A stretch of 64,000 nucleotides of DNA from Novacetimonas maltaceti (GCF_002906255.1 NZ_POTC01000008.1:35478-99477); one strand, 5' to 3'. Shown: positions 1-9,189, counted from the stretch's first letter. Notes: a model not told the origin generated them from the letters alone. Numbers and translations are program-made.

Positions 1-106
1 CCAGTCCCTTTGCACCGCCCACACGCGGGGCGCCCGCGGCCCAGCCGTCAATGTCGTCCTGCAGGCGGCCGACGCCTTCTTCCAGTTGCGCTTCGAATTC
101 ATTCAT
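1..106 (-). CDS. Hypothetical protein, N-terminal fragment
   Basis: An ATG at 106 is preceded by a GGGAG ribosome binding site and opens a frame that runs off the left edge after 35 codons without a stop. The visible residues begin MNEFEAQLEEGVGRLQDDID, an acidic and probably helical start. I do not recognise the family. It faces the same way as the ABC transporter genes and lies 130 bases downstream of them, so it could be the tail of that transcript or independent. That 130-base gap shows no clear gene or terminator. Confidence 0.55.
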   Translation of the reverse strand, partial: MNEFEAQLEEGVGRLQDDIDGWAAGAPRVGGAKGL

Positions 107-236
107 TCCAGTTACTCCCTTGCCGGTGCCCCACATGGCAGCGGGCGTCACGCGACGACGCCCCTGCCCCATGGCCCGGTCATGTACGCCCCATCATGTC
201 GGGGAGAGGGCGTGCTGTCCATCATGACGGCAGGAT

Positions 237-1067
237 TCAGATTTCCGATGCCTGCCAGTATGCGGGACGCTCGCCTGGATCGGGTTCGCCCGCAATCAGC
301 GCCTTCAGCCGTTCGACCAGCGCCTGCGTCGCAGGGGCGGCACGGTCACGCGGGCGCGGCCCCACCATGAAGTCCCCCCGCACCGAGGCCGGATGCCCTG
401 ACAGGACGATAATCCGGTCCGCAAGGATCAGGGCCTCGTCAATATCATGGGTGACGAACAGGACCGTCTTGTGCGTCTGCGCCCAGATCCGCAGCAGTTC
501 ATCCTGAAGGCTGCTGCGCGTGATCGCGTCGAGCGCGCCAAAGGGTTCATCCATCAGCAGCAGGTCGGGTTCCACCGTCAGGGCACGCGCCACGCCGACA
601 CGCTGCCGCTGTCCCCCGGACAACTGCCGCGGCCAGCGATCGGCCTTGTCCGCCAGCCCCACCAGTTCCAGAGACGCCATCGCGCGGGCATGGCGCTCGG
701 CCCGTGACAGGCCGATTCCCTCCAGCCCCAGTTCCACGTTCTGCCGCACCGTGCGCCACGGCATCAGCTTCGCATCCTGGAATACCAGCGCGGTGGACCG
801 CCCCAGTGGCGATGCCGGCGCCGTCAGCGTGACGGTCCCCTCGCTTGGTGGCGTCAGGCCCATGATGACACGCAGCAGGGTGGACTTCCCGACCCCCGAC
901 GGCCCCAGCAGCGCCACGAACTGGCCCTTGCCGATGCTCAGGTCCACCCCACGCAGGATGAAGCTTCTGCCCCTGTCATGCGACAGACCGATATTGGACA
1001 GGCGGACCATCGTCGTATCGCTCTCGCCCCCGGTCCGGGCCCCGGTTTCGGGCATCGCCATGTCCAT
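237..1067 (-). CDS. ABC transporter ATP-binding protein (SsuB/TauB/NrtD class)
   Basis: This is the ATPase subunit of an importer for a small organic anion or related solute. All nucleotide-binding motifs are present: Walker A GPSGVGKST, signature LSGGQRQRVG, Walker B LLLMDEPFGALD and the switch histidine in FVTHD. The frame is open further upstream, into the permease gene. I chose the ATG at 1067 because it lies two bases after the permease stop and has AGGGATAGG just ahead; ATGs at 1061 and 1055 are alternatives. The resulting 276 residues suit the family. It is the last gene of a binding protein, permease, ATPase set. The substrate (sulfonate, taurine, nitrate or a thiamine precursor) cannot be told from sequence alone. 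Confidence 0.9.
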   Translation of the reverse strand: MDMAMPETGARTGGESDTTMVRLSNIGLSHDRGRSFILRGVDLSIGKGQFVALLGPSGVGKSTLLRVIMGLTPPSEGTVTLTAPASPLGRSTALVFQDAKLMPWRTVRQNVELGLEGIGLSRAERHARAMASLELVGLADKADRWPRQLSGGQRQRVGVARALTVEPDLLLMDEPFGALDAITRSSLQDELLRIWAQTHKTVLFVTHDIDEALILADRIIVLSGHPASVRGDFMVGPRPRDRAAPATQALVERLKALIAGEPDPGERPAYWQASEI

Positions 1068-1069
1068 AC

Positions 1070-1834
1070 CTATCCCTGCCATCCCAGAAGACGCCTGCGC
1101 ACCACCATGAACAGCATGTCCGTCAGTGCATACAAAAGCGCCATTGTCAGCATATAGACCACCACCAGGTCCGTCGCCAGAAGGCTCGAGGCCTGCATCA
1201 TGCGCGCACCGATCCCCGGCACGCCAAACAGTTCGGCTGCCACGACCGACATCCATGCCTGCCCCAGCCCCGTGCGCAGCCCCGCCAGCAGTCCCGGTGC
1301 GGAAGCAGGCAGCACGACCTTCGTCAGCCGCCCGAAAAAGCCGCCATGGCCAAAGGCGGCCGCGACCTCATACAGGTCGGGGTCGATCGACTGCACCGCG
1401 CCATAGGCGGCATAGAAATTGATCCAGAAGACCGAAATCGCGATGACGAATGTCGCCCCTGCGGTATTCAGCCCGAACCACAGGATCGCGAACGGAACCC
1501 ATGCCAGTCCGGGGATGGGGCGCAGCACCCGCACCACGCCGGCCAGCAGCGCATCAAGCACCCCGACCGCACCGCACAGCAGTCCGACCAGCGCCCCCAG
1601 CACGGTGCCGATCACAAGGCCAAGGAGGTAATGCGTCAGGCTGTCACGGATGGCCGCCTGCCATGCGCCGTTGCGGACCTCCTCCAGCCACGCCGGCCCC
1701 AGCGAGGACGGGGCGGGCAGCAGTCCCGCCGGCACCCAGCCCAGGCGCACGGCGGCTTCCCACACGCCAAACAGCACCACAAGGCCAATGACGCCCAGAC
1801 CGAGGCGGGTCAGTGATTTGCTGTCAGGCTTCAT
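1070..1834 (-). CDS. ABC transporter permease (SsuC/TauC class)
   Basis: This 254-residue inner-membrane protein has about six hydrophobic segments. It also has the cytoplasmic EAA loop (around YEVAAAFGHGG) that docks with the ATPase, as in binding-protein-dependent transport permeases. The start overlaps the stop of the upstream binding-protein gene by four bases (ATGA), a sign of translational coupling. The stop is TAG, two bases before the ATPase start. With its neighbours it forms a complete importer of the sulfonate/nitrate/taurine type. The homodimeric permease would be the only membrane subunit, as is usual for this class. Confidence 0.9.
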   Translation of the reverse strand: MKPDSKSLTRLGLGVIGLVVLFGVWEAAVRLGWVPAGLLPAPSSLGPAWLEEVRNGAWQAAIRDSLTHYLLGLVIGTVLGALVGLLCGAVGVLDALLAGVVRVLRPIPGLAWVPFAILWFGLNTAGATFVIAISVFWINFYAAYGAVQSIDPDLYEVAAAFGHGGFFGRLTKVVLPASAPGLLAGLRTGLGQAWMSVVAAELFGVPGIGARMMQASSLLATDLVVVYMLTMALLYALTDMLFMVVRRRLLGWQG

Positions 1835-2871
1835 TTGCCCAGACGCCGGTAGCTTTCCAGGTCAAACAGGTCCGCAACCGGCTGCGGCGCATGCAGAAGG
1901 CCGCTCTGGACCTCGAAATCCTGCAGTTTGGTCACGGATTCGACGATGCTGGCCGGATCGGACACGTAATGCGAGGCCGAAGCACGCAGCGACTCCTGCA
2001 CGATCGCCACGGGCAGCATCCCGCCCGCCAGCGCGCCACGCACATAGGGCACGGCCTCGTCCGGTGAATGCGACAGCAGGTCGGTCGCACGCACGAACGC
2101 CGCGAGGAACCTGTCCTTCCACGCCGCGCGGTCCGGCGCGTCCTCGTTCAGGATGGCAAGGACCGATCCCGGCTGGCCCGGCATCATGTCGTGACCGGTG
2201 GCAAGGATACGCGCCTGCGGCAGGCGATGGCGCACCAGTGTAAGCGTCGGTTCACGCAGCACCGCCGCATCCACGGCGCCGGCAAGGAAGGCCTGCTGTT
2301 CCGCATCGAGGTCAACGCCCACGATATCCGCCGTCTGCGCCGGGTCGAGGTCGTTGCGCGCCTTCAGCCAGTAGCGCAGCATCGAATCCGGTACTGAGCC
2401 GAGCGGCTGCGCCCCGATCTTCGCCTTGCGGCCGCTGGTACGGGCGAAATCGTCAAACCGCTGCTTCAGCGCCGCGCCCTCGATCGGCTGGGACGGCGTC
2501 TCGGGCAGGCCCTCGGCCAGCGGGCCGCGCGCCATGACCTCAAGCTCCTCGATCGCCGCGCTGGCGACCACCTTCACGTTCACCCCATGCGCGCGCGCCT
2601 GCAACAGCGGCAGCACACCCGCCACATAGGCGTCGATCTTCCCCGCCGCGAGCGCCTGGATCGCCTGCGGCCCGGACTGGAAGCGGATCAACTGCATGTC
2701 GATCCCCGCATCCTTCAGCCAGTGTTCGCCATCCATGACAAACAGCGGCGCAGACCCCAGAACGGGAATGTAGCCCACGCGCACCGTCGGGGCCGCATGT
2801 GCCTGCGTGCACAGGGCCATGACCGCCGCAAAAACATACGTCCCGAAACGTGAAAATATAGACCGTGCCAT
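1831..2871 (-). CDS. ABC transporter substrate-binding protein (SsuA/NMT1-like)
   Basis: This is the periplasmic solute receptor of the importer. The N-terminus has basic residues, a hydrophobic stretch and an AHA|AP-type cleavage site, so it is probably secreted. The mature protein opens with TVRVGYIPVLGSAPLFV and contains FQSGPQAIQALAAGKIDAYV, typical of the SsuA/NMT1 fold. I prefer the ATG at 2871 (MARSIF) because a GGGA element sits at the right distance; an in-frame ATG at 2880 has GGGA directly abutting it. It is the first gene of the three-gene set. Family membership is clear, but the ligand is unknown: aliphatic sulfonates, nitrate and pyrimidine precursors all use this fold. Confidence 0.87.
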   Translation of the reverse strand: MARSIFSRFGTYVFAAVMALCTQAHAAPTVRVGYIPVLGSAPLFVMDGEHWLKDAGIDMQLIRFQSGPQAIQALAAGKIDAYVAGVLPLLQARAHGVNVKVVASAAIEELEVMARGPLAEGLPETPSQPIEGAALKQRFDDFARTSGRKAKIGAQPLGSVPDSMLRYWLKARNDLDPAQTADIVGVDLDAEQQAFLAGAVDAAVLREPTLTLVRHRLPQARILATGHDMMPGQPGSVLAILNEDAPDRAAWKDRFLAAFVRATDLLSHSPDEAVPYVRGALAGGMLPVAIVQESLRASASHYVSDPASIVESVTKLQDFEVQSGLLHAPQPVADLFDLESYRRLGK

Positions 2872-2914
2872 CGCGCGCATTCCCGAAAAATTACCGGAAC
2901 TTAATCGTTATTAA

Positions 2915-2944
2915 TTTATACCGCCATTCATTAGACGATCTGAA
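2915..2944 (-). promoter_or_regulatory. Candidate promoter of the ABC importer operon
   Basis: On the minus strand a TTCAGA box (2939-2944) lies 18 bases ahead of TATAAA (2915-2920), about 45 bases upstream of the binding-protein start, in an AT-rich stretch unlike the surrounding GC-rich DNA. The -10 is good and the -35 is weak, so this is only a candidate. Confidence 0.35.
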
Positions 2945-2997
2945 TCAGGAAATAAACCTGAGACAGCGCATAATATGGTACTTACCCGCACATGGCA

Positions 2998-3027
2998 TAA
3001 AAAAAGCCCGGCCGGAGCCGGGCTTTT
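2998..3027 (-). terminator. Intrinsic terminator after rplQ
   Basis: A nine-base inverted repeat (AAGCCCGGC with GCCGGGCTT, four-base loop) is followed on the minus strand by a run of seven T. It lies about 20 bases past the rplQ stop and ends the long ribosomal-protein transcription unit, insulating the ABC importer from it. Confidence 0.9.
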
Positions 3028-3047
3028 CCAGGATAATCCCGCAGCGA

Positions 3048-3473
3048 TCAGGCCGCGAGGTCTTCCTTCGCTTCGGTGGTCGGACGCGGACCGCTATCCT
3101 TCCCCTTGGCCGTCACGTCGCGATCGACCAGTTCGATCACGGCCATGTCGGCCGCATCGCCATGGCGCATACCGGCGCGCAGGACGCGGGTATATCCGCC
3201 CGAGCGGGTCTTGTAGCGTTCAGCCACGGCCGAGAACAGCTTGGTCACGATCACATCGTCACGAAGCTGCGCAAAGGCCTGCCGACGGGCATGCAGGTTG
3301 CCCCGCTTGCCGAGGGTGATCAGCTTCTCGACGACCGGACGCAGTTCCTTTGCCTTGGGCAGGGTGGTCGTGATCTGTTCGTGCTTGATCAGGGCGACAG
3401 CCATGTTCCGAAACATGGCCTGTCGATGGGACGAGGTAACGCCGAGCTTCCGGCCAGCAACACCGTGACGCAT
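3048..3473 (-). CDS. rplQ: 50S ribosomal protein L17
   Basis: This large-subunit protein sits near the exit tunnel. The start [20 protein letters not shown] is the classic L17 N-terminus with the arginine-rich loop, and the 141 residues include a C-terminal extension rich in charged residues after the conserved core. It is the last gene of the block, after rpoA, as in the alpha operon of most bacteria, and is followed directly by an intrinsic terminator. Confidence 0.98.
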   Translation of the reverse strand: MRHGVAGRKLGVTSSHRQAMFRNMAVALIKHEQITTTLPKAKELRPVVEKLITLGKRGNLHARRQAFAQLRDDVIVTKLFSAVAERYKTRSGGYTRVLRAGMRHGDAADMAVIELVDRDVTAKGKDSGPRPTTEAKEDLAA

Positions 3474-3506
3474 GATGTAGTCTTCCTGTCTTTCCGGTTC
3501 AGAGGA

Positions 3507-4526
3507 TCAGAACGGCTCGTCGAGCCTCTTGGCCAGATCTTCAATGTTCTCCGGCGGCCATGCCGGAACGTTCATACCCAGCGAAAGCCCCATGGCGGTC
3601 AGGACTTCCTTGATTTCGTTCAGAGACTTCCGCCCGAAATTCGGGGTACGGAGCATTTCCTGCTCGGTCTTCTGAACCAGATCGCCAATATAGACGATGT
3701 TGTCGTTCTTCAGGCAGTTCGCACTACGGACCGACAGTTCAAGCTCATCAACCTTGCGCAGAAGGTTGCGGTTGAACGGCAGGTCGTCCTGCGGTTCCTC
3801 GGTACGGACGGCGCGCGGTTCGTCAAAGTTGATGAACAGCTGCAGCTGGTCCTGAAGGATGCGCGCGGCCAAGGCCACCGCATCTTCGGGCGTCACCGCA
3901 CCGTTGGTTTCCACCGTCAGCAGCAGGCGGTCATAATCCGTCACCTGTCCCACGCGGGTCTGTTCGACCTTGTAGGAAACGCGACGCACCGGGGAGTAGA
4001 TCGCATCGATGGGGATAAGGCCGATCGGTGCGTCCTCGGGCCGGTTGGCCGCAGCGGGAACATACCCCTTGCCCATGTTGACCGTGAATTCCATCCCGAA
4101 CTTCACGCCCTCATCAAGCGTGCAGATCACGAGATCGGGGTTCATCACCTCGATGTCATGGCCGGTCTGGATCTGGCCTGCGCGCACTTCACCCGGACCG
4201 GTGGCGGTCAGGACCATGCGCTTGGGGCCTTCGCCATGCATCCGCAGGGCGAGCTGCTTGATGTTCAGGACGATGTCGGTGACATCCTCGCGCACACCCG
4301 CAACGGAAGAGAACTCGTGCAGAACGCCGTCAATCTGGATTGCCGTAACCGCAGCCCCCTGCAGGGAGGACAGCAGAACACGACGGATCGCATTGCCGAG
4401 CGTCATGCCAAAACCACGTTCCAGCGGTTCCGCAACGACAGTCGCCGTGCGCGACGGTTCTGCCCCCGGTTCGACTTCCAGTTTTTCCGGCTTGATCAGG
4501 GATTGCCAGTTTTTCTGGAGGACCAA
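3507..4526 (-). CDS. rpoA: DNA-directed RNA polymerase subunit alpha
   Basis: This is the alpha subunit (339 residues). It dimerises to start RNA polymerase assembly, and its C-terminal domain contacts UP elements and activators. The N-terminal domain shows the expected [16 protein letters not shown] helix. The C-terminal domain carries [12 protein letters not shown] and the helix-hairpin-helix around [16 protein letters not shown]. It lies between rpsK and rplQ in the alpha-operon order. The 133-base gap before it contains two short GC-rich hairpins but no obvious promoter. Confidence 0.99.
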   Translation of the reverse strand: MVLQKNWQSLIKPEKLEVEPGAEPSRTATVVAEPLERGFGMTLGNAIRRVLLSSLQGAAVTAIQIDGVLHEFSSVAGVREDVTDIVLNIKQLALRMHGEGPKRMVLTATGPGEVRAGQIQTGHDIEVMNPDLVICTLDEGVKFGMEFTVNMGKGYVPAAANRPEDAPIGLIPIDAIYSPVRRVSYKVEQTRVGQVTDYDRLLLTVETNGAVTPEDAVALAARILQDQLQLFINFDEPRAVRTEEPQDDLPFNRNLLRKVDELELSVRSANCLKNDNIVYIGDLVQKTEQEMLRTPNFGRKSLNEIKEVLTAMGLSLGMNVPAWPPENIEDLAKRLDEPF

Positions 4527-4659
4527 GGTAATGGCCTTTCAAGACTGATCTGCCGTCACTCAAGACAACAGATGGCACCCACACCGGGTGCCTGATGACA
4601 ATCAGATCCCCCTGCCCGCCGCGAAGCGGGACAGGAGGAAGCGAATTCGAGTTCCCGGA

Positions 4660-5052
4660 TCAGACGCGGCGACGCTTGCGCGGACGGCATCCGTTGTGGG
4701 GAACCGGCGTCATGTCACGGATCGCCGTGATGGAGAAACCAACCGCCTGCAGGGCACGCAGGGCGCTTTCACGCCCCGAACCAGGGCCCGAAACCTCGAT
4801 CTCGAGGGTTTCCATGCCATGTTCACGCGCCTTGCGGCCGGCATCCTCGGCGGCGACCTGAGCGGCATACGGGGTCGACTTGCGCGAACCCTTGAACCCC
4901 TGCGCACCGGCGGAAGACCATGCAATCGCATTGCCCTGCGCATCGGAGATGGTGATCATCGTGTTGTTGAAGGTGGACAGAACGTGTGCCACCCCGGAAA
5001 TGATATTCTTCCGCTCTTTCTTGCGAATACGCGGTGCCGCAGCTTTCGCCAT
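4660..5052 (-). CDS. rpsK: 30S ribosomal protein S11
   Basis: This 130-residue platform protein contacts mRNA near the E site. Diagnostic stretches are [30 protein letters not shown] and the basic C-terminus [12 protein letters not shown]. It is placed between rpsM and rpoA. An rpsD gene, which sits here in E. coli, is absent; that is common in alphaproteobacteria, where rpsD lies elsewhere. Confidence 0.98.
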   Translation of the reverse strand: MAKAAAPRIRKKERKNIISGVAHVLSTFNNTMITISDAQGNAIAWSSAGAQGFKGSRKSTPYAAQVAAEDAGRKAREHGMETLEIEVSGPGSGRESALRALQAVGFSITAIRDMTPVPHNGCRPRKRRRV

Positions 5053-5139
5053 AATCTTCTCGATCCTGTCAGTTCATTGGGCACGGCCGCAACGGCCCGC
5101 GCGGGGCCGGTCCGGTCCATGCAGGTCAGGGTGCCCGTT

Positions 5140-5517
5140 TTAGCGGGCCGCCTTCTTCTTGCCTGCGATCGCAACAGCCTTGCCCTTGCGGGTACGGGCG
5201 TTGGTATGTGTCCGCTGGCCATGAACCGGCAGGCCGCGACGATGGCGAAGGCCGCGATAGCAGCCAAGGTCCATCAGGCGCTTGATGTTCATCGCGACTT
5301 CGCGACGCAGGTCGCCTTCGACGCGATAATCATTGTCGATCAGTTCGCGGATCTTGACGATCTCGTCATCGGACAGCTCGTTCACGCGACGCTCGGCAGG
5401 GATCGAAAGCTTGTCGCAGATCGTCTGGGCCTTCGTCGCCCCGATACCATAGATATAACGCAGGGCAATCGTTACCCGCTTGTTCGTTGGGATGTTCACG
5501 CCGGCAATACGCGCCAC
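5140..5517 (-). CDS. rpsM: 30S ribosomal protein S13
   Basis: This 125-residue head protein contacts tRNA and the inter-subunit bridge. The start [20 protein letters not shown], the YGIG element and the basic C-terminal tail [15 protein letters not shown] are diagnostic. It is the first gene after a 237-base gap that carries a good promoter (5717-5744), so rpsM-rpsK-rpoA-rplQ can be transcribed independently of secY-adk. A GAGGAGTAAG binding site precedes the ATG. Confidence 0.98.
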   Translation of the reverse strand: MARIAGVNIPTNKRVTIALRYIYGIGATKAQTICDKLSIPAERRVNELSDDEIVKIRELIDNDYRVEGDLRREVAMNIKRLMDLGCYRGLRHRRGLPVHGQRTHTNARTRKGKAVAIAGKKKAAR

Positions 5518-5716
5518 GCCACTTACTCCTCGTCCGCCCGTCCACGACGGGCACTAACATTTCGGCAGGGCTGCTTCACGCCACCGGGTTACACCCCGCA
5601 GCGTCGTGAACATACCGGACAGACGCCGGCCAACCCCATCATCAATTCCAGTTGGTCATACCAGTGCCGCGCAGCCGGTCAACGACTCACGCAGCACTCA
5701 TACCTTGAGGGCGCGG

Positions 5717-5744
5717 AATATACCCGCCAGCCCATCCAAGTCAA
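5717..5744 (-). promoter_or_regulatory. Promoter for rpsM-rpsK-rpoA-rplQ
   Basis: On the minus strand TTGACT (5739-5744) and TATATT (5717-5722) are separated by 16 bases, followed directly by TTCCGCGCCCTC. The 12-mer next to the -10 (5707-5718 on the plus strand, GAGGGCGCGGAA) recurs at the rpsL promoter (19867-19878). The site lies about 200 bases ahead of the rpsM start. Confidence 0.75.
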
Positions 5745-5754
5745 TTATTCTGCA

Positions 5755-6414
5755 TCACTTTTTCGTGATACCATCGACGGCAGCGAAGACCTGCTTCGTC
5801 ACATCGTCGATATCCGCCATGCCATCGATATGGCACAGGCGTCCGTGCTGCTCATAGTAAGGCAGGATCGGCGCGGTCTGCTCACGATACGCCTTCAGGC
5901 GCGCCGCCACGGTTTCCCTGCGATCATCCTCACGCCGCACGAATTCGTGCCCGCCACAGACATCACATGTGCCCTCGACCTTGGGCCGCTTGTACAGGTC
6001 GTTATAGCCCTCGCCACACTTGGCGCAGGTGAACCGCCCCGCAATACGGTCGGCCAGCGCATCCTCGTCCACATCCAGCAGCAGGACCAGGTCAATGTGG
6101 CGGCCGGTCTTCTTCAGCATGGAATCGAGCGCTTCCGCCTGTGCCCGGGTCCGGGGGAAGCCATCAAGGATGAACCCCTTGGCGCAGTCCGGGCGGTCGA
6201 TCCGCGCTTCAATCAGGGCGATGATCAGGTCATCGGGGACCAGTTGCCCCGACGCCATGATGCTTTTCACCTTCAGGCCCAGCGGACTGCCTGCCGCGAC
6301 TTCCGCGCGCAGCATGTCGCCCGTGGAAATCTGTGCGATTCCATAATGGGCCTCCAGCAGTTTCGACTGCGTGCCCTTCCCCGCGCCCGGCGGCCCAAGA
6401 AAAATGATGTTCAC
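5755..6414 (-). CDS. adk: Adenylate kinase (zinc-LID long form)
   Basis: It interconverts ATP plus AMP and two ADP. The P-loop GPPGAGKGT is at residues 8-16, with the AMP-binding DGFPRTRAQAEAL near 84-96. The LID carries four cysteines in two CxxC pairs (about 130, 133, 150 and 153), the zinc-binding form rather than the zinc-free LID of E. coli. Its 219 residues are normal for the long type. The start overlaps the secY stop by four bases (ATGA), so it is translationally coupled to secY, the usual partner. Confidence 0.98.
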   Translation of the reverse strand: MNIIFLGPPGAGKGTQSKLLEAHYGIAQISTGDMLRAEVAAGSPLGLKVKSIMASGQLVPDDLIIALIEARIDRPDCAKGFILDGFPRTRAQAEALDSMLKKTGRHIDLVLLLDVDEDALADRIAGRFTCAKCGEGYNDLYKRPKVEGTCDVCGGHEFVRREDDRRETVAARLKAYREQTAPILPYYEQHGRLCHIDGMADIDDVTKQVFAAVDGITKK

Positions 6415-7760
6415 CGGAATTTACCCTTCCTGCCACGCGCCTTGCGCATGAGTCCCTGATACTGGTGCGCCACGAGATGGGACTGGATCTGCGTGACCGT
6501 ATCAATCGTCACCGTCACGATAATGATGAGGCTGGTCCCGCCGAAATAGAACGGCACGTTGTAGTGACTGATGAGGATCTGCGGCAGCAGGCACACCGCC
6601 ACCAGATACATCGCCCCGATTGTCGTGATGCGTGTCAGGATCCGGTCAAAGAAGACCGCCGTATTCGCACCCGGCCGGATACCGGGGACAAAGCCCCCCT
6701 GCTTGCGCAGGTTCTCCGCCGTTTCCTGCGGGTTGAACGTCACCGCGGCATAGAAATAGGAGAAGAACACGATCATCGCGGCATAGAACAGCATGTAGAG
6801 CGGTTGCCCCTGCCCCAGCGACTGCCCCAGGAACGACAGCCACCCCGGCAGGGAACTGTTGTTCATGAAGCCCGCGATGGTCACGGGAATCAGCAGCACG
6901 GACGAGGCGAAGATCGGCGGAATCGAACCCGCGGTATTCACCTTCAGCGGCATGTGCGTGGAGTCGCCACCAAACATCCGCTGCCCCACCTGGCGCTTGG
7001 GATACTGGATCACCACCCGCCGCTGCGCCAGTTCCATGAACACGATGAACGCGATCGTAATGGCCGCAAGGACCAGGAATACCAGCACGAAGAATGGCGA
7101 AAGCGCGCCCGTGTAGCCAAGCTGGAACAGGCTTGCCAGCGCATTGGGCAGGTTGGCGACGATACCCGCGAAGATGATGAGGGAAATCCCGTTCCCCACC
7201 CCACGCGACGTGATCTGTTCACCCAGCCACATCAGGAACATCGTGCCACCCACCAGCGTCAGCACGCACGAGACAATGAAGAACATGCCGGGCGAGATGA
7301 CGGCCGATCCAGCCTCGGTATGCATGTTCTCCAGCCCGATGGCGATTCCATACGCCTGGAACAGCGCGATCGCGACCGTCAGATAGCGCGTATATTCATT
7401 CAGCTTGCGGCGTCCGCCCTCACCCTCTTTCTTGAGAGCCTCAAGCGACGGAATTGCTGCCGACATCAGCTGCACGATGATGGATGCACTGATGTAGGGC
7501 ATGATATTCAGCGCGAACACGGTCATGCGCCCGAGCGCACCACCCGTGAACATGTCGAACATGCCCAGGATACCACCCTGATGCCGGGCCAGCAGTTGCC
7601 CCATGACCGTCGCATCGACGCCAGGAACCGGAATATAGGTGCCAATCCGATAAACGATCAGCGCGCCCAGAGTGAACCAGATACGCTTTTTCAATTCCGT
7701 TGCGTTGGCAAAAGAATTGAAATTCAGATTGGCAGCCAGCTGTTCGGCCGCGGAGGCCAT
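6411..7760 (-). CDS. secY: Preprotein translocase subunit SecY
   Basis: This is the channel subunit of the Sec translocon (449 residues, about ten membrane segments). Recognisable parts are RIWFTLGALIVYRIGTYIPVPG at the first segment (starting near residue 25), the plug region after GGILGMFDMFTGGAL, and the C-terminal loop RKQGGFVPGIRPG. It lies between rplO and adk, but a strong hairpin terminator and a promoter-like site separate it from rplO, so secY-adk may be controlled apart from the spc genes. rpmJ, which follows secY in E. coli, is not here. Confidence 0.98.
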   Translation of the reverse strand: MASAAEQLAANLNFNSFANATELKKRIWFTLGALIVYRIGTYIPVPGVDATVMGQLLARHQGGILGMFDMFTGGALGRMTVFALNIMPYISASIIVQLMSAAIPSLEALKKEGEGGRRKLNEYTRYLTVAIALFQAYGIAIGLENMHTEAGSAVISPGMFFIVSCVLTLVGGTMFLMWLGEQITSRGVGNGISLIIFAGIVANLPNALASLFQLGYTGALSPFFVLVFLVLAAITIAFIVFMELAQRRVVIQYPKRQVGQRMFGGDSTHMPLKVNTAGSIPPIFASSVLLIPVTIAGFMNNSSLPGWLSFLGQSLGQGQPLYMLFYAAMIVFFSYFYAAVTFNPQETAENLRKQGGFVPGIRPGANTAVFFDRILTRITTIGAMYLVAVCLLPQILISHYNVPFYFGGTSLIIIVTVTIDTVTQIQSHLVAHQYQGLMRKARGRKGKFR

Positions 7761-7831
7761 GCGCCCATCCTTTCACAAGAACAGCGTCACCACATAAAGC
7801 GGGACGCTGTCATGATAAAAACCTGTTTAAA

Positions 7832-7861
7832 ATAATAAAGCGATGCGCCTGCACAGTGCAA
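7832..7861 (-). promoter_or_regulatory. Candidate secY-adk promoter overlapping the rplO terminator
   Basis: On the minus strand TTGCAC (7856-7861) is followed after 18 bases by TATTAT (7832-7837). The -35 lies in the loop side of the rplO terminator hairpin and the -10 lies in its T-rich tail. A second inverted repeat, ACAGCGTC with GACGCTGT (7781-7810), would then sit in the secY leader. Confidence 0.45.
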
Positions 7862-7874
7862 GACGCATCGCTTT
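7838..7874 (-). terminator. Intrinsic terminator between rplO and secY
   Basis: AAAGCGATGCG and CGCATCGCTTT form an 11-base-pair stem around a loop of about 16 bases, followed on the minus strand by ATTATTTTAAA. It lies some 40 bases past the rplO stop, within the 156-base rplO-secY gap, and splits what is one spc operon in E. coli. Confidence 0.8.
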
Positions 7875-7916
7875 CATTATTCTGGCCTGGGGGAGATGGA
7901 ACAGTCCCCCATCCAG

Positions 7917-8411
7917 TCATTTCGCAGGAGCGGCAACCGCCTTGGCGGCCTTTTCCTTGACCTGCACCTTGCCGCCGGCCTTTTCGACCGCGGCAATGGC
8001 ACCGGCGGATGCCCCGGAAACTTCGATGGTCACGCCATGATGAAGTTCACCGTTGCCCAGCAGGCGGACACCCGCGACACCCGTCTGCGTCACCAGCCCT
8101 GCAGTGCGCAGGACGTCTTCGGTGACCGGGGTCTTGGCATCGATCTTGCCGGCTTCGATCGCCTTGTCCAGCACGTCGAGATTCACGATGGCAAATTCCT
8201 TGCGGAAGATGTTCTTGAATCCACGCTTGGGCAGGCGGCGGTACAGCGGAAGCTGACCACCTTCAAAGCCGTTCAGGGACACGCCGGAACGGGCCTTCTG
8301 ACCCTTGACGCCCTTCCCCGAGGTCTTGCCCTTGCCAGAGCCGATGCCACGCCCCAGACGCTTCTTGCGGTAGCGGGCACCTTCGTTATCGCGAAGTTCG
8401 TTGAGATTCAT
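7917..8411 (-). CDS. rplO: 50S ribosomal protein L15
   Basis: This large-subunit assembly protein has 164 residues. The start [20 protein letters not shown] and the glycine-rich [22 protein letters not shown] (beginning near residue 20) are diagnostic, and the [17 protein letters not shown] segment follows. The C-terminus is extended by an alanine- and lysine-rich tail ending AVAAPAK, longer than in E. coli (144 residues). It is one base downstream of rpmD and is the last spc gene before a terminator. Confidence 0.98.
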   Translation of the reverse strand: MNLNELRDNEGARYRKKRLGRGIGSGKGKTSGKGVKGQKARSGVSLNGFEGGQLPLYRRLPKRGFKNIFRKEFAIVNLDVLDKAIEAGKIDAKTPVTEDVLRTAGLVTQTGVAGVRLLGNGELHHGVTIEVSGASAGAIAAVEKAGGKVQVKEKAAKAVAAPAK

Positions 8412-8412
8412 C

Positions 8413-8601
8413 TCAATTCTCCACCTTCACAAGGTGGGCGACCTTGCGCACCATGCCGCGGACCGAAGGTGTATCCTCCAGTTCACGCGTACGGCCGATC
8501 TTGTTCAGTCCCAGACCGATCAGCGTAGCCTGCTGACCCGGCTTGCGCCCGTTGCCAGACTGGATCTGGGTGATCTTGATGGTTCCCTTTGCCTCAGACA
8601 T
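8413..8601 (-). CDS. rpmD: 50S ribosomal protein L30
   Basis: This 62-residue protein has the short bacterial L30 form: [20 protein letters not shown], then [21 protein letters not shown] and a C-terminal VAHLVKV strand. It overlaps the end of rpsE by eight bases and is followed by rplO after one base, the standard spc order. No unusual residues are seen. Confidence 0.97.
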   Translation of the reverse strand: MSEAKGTIKITQIQSGNGRKPGQQATLIGLGLNKIGRTRELEDTPSVRGMVRKVAHLVKVEN

Positions 8602-9172
8602 CTGCAGCAGCCTCCGCCGATGCCGTCACCTCACGGCGACCAAGGATATCGGAAACCTTCTTGCCACGGCGGTTTGCAACCGAACGCGGGCTTGCGCAGC
8701 GTTCCAGGGCGGCAAAGGTCGCCTTGACCATGTTGTGCGGGTTCCGGGTGCCCAGCGACTTCGCCACGACATCATTGATGCCCAGGCTTTCGAACACTGC
8801 GCGCATCGGACCACCGGCGATGATGCCCGTGCCGGCGTCAGCCGAACGCAGCACCACCTTACCAGCGCCGAAATGACCCGCCACGTCATGATGAAGGGTA
8901 CGCCCTTCCTTCATGGGGACGCGGATCATCGCGCGCTTGGCGCGGTCGGTCGCCTTGCGGATCGCCTCGGGGACTTCGCGGGCCTTGCCCGCACCGAACC
9001 CAACGCGACCCTTCTGGTCACCGACGACAACCAGTGCGGCGAAAGCGAAGCGGCGACCGCCCTTGACCACCTTTGCAACACGATTGATCGTGACCAGCTT
9101 GTCAACGAGGTCATCGCCTTCGCGATCACGATCGCGGCCGCCCCGGCCGCCTTCTCTCGGTTCACGTGCCAT
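8594..9172 (-). CDS. rpsE: 30S ribosomal protein S5
   Basis: This 192-residue protein is involved in decoding fidelity and mRNA entry. The double-stranded-RNA-binding part [20 protein letters not shown] and the [20 protein letters not shown] stretch are typical. The N-terminus is longer and more charged ([12 protein letters not shown]) than in E. coli (167 residues), and there is an alanine-rich C-terminal tail, both common in alphaproteobacteria. It sits between rplR and rpmD. Confidence 0.98.
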   Translation of the reverse strand: MAREPREGGRGGRDRDREGDDLVDKLVTINRVAKVVKGGRRFAFAALVVVGDQKGRVGFGAGKAREVPEAIRKATDRAKRAMIRVPMKEGRTLHHDVAGHFGAGKVVLRSADAGTGIIAGGPMRAVFESLGINDVVAKSLGTRNPHNMVKATFAALERCASPRSVANRRGKKVSDILGRREVTASAEAAADV

Positions 9173-9189
9173 TGTGCGTGACCCTTTCG

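Noticed and set aside
7781..7810. Inverted repeat ACAGCGTC/GACGCTGT as a riboswitch or second terminator for secY
   Set aside because: It is a simple eight-base stem without a T-run or a recognisable aptamer. I kept it only as a note under the secY promoter.
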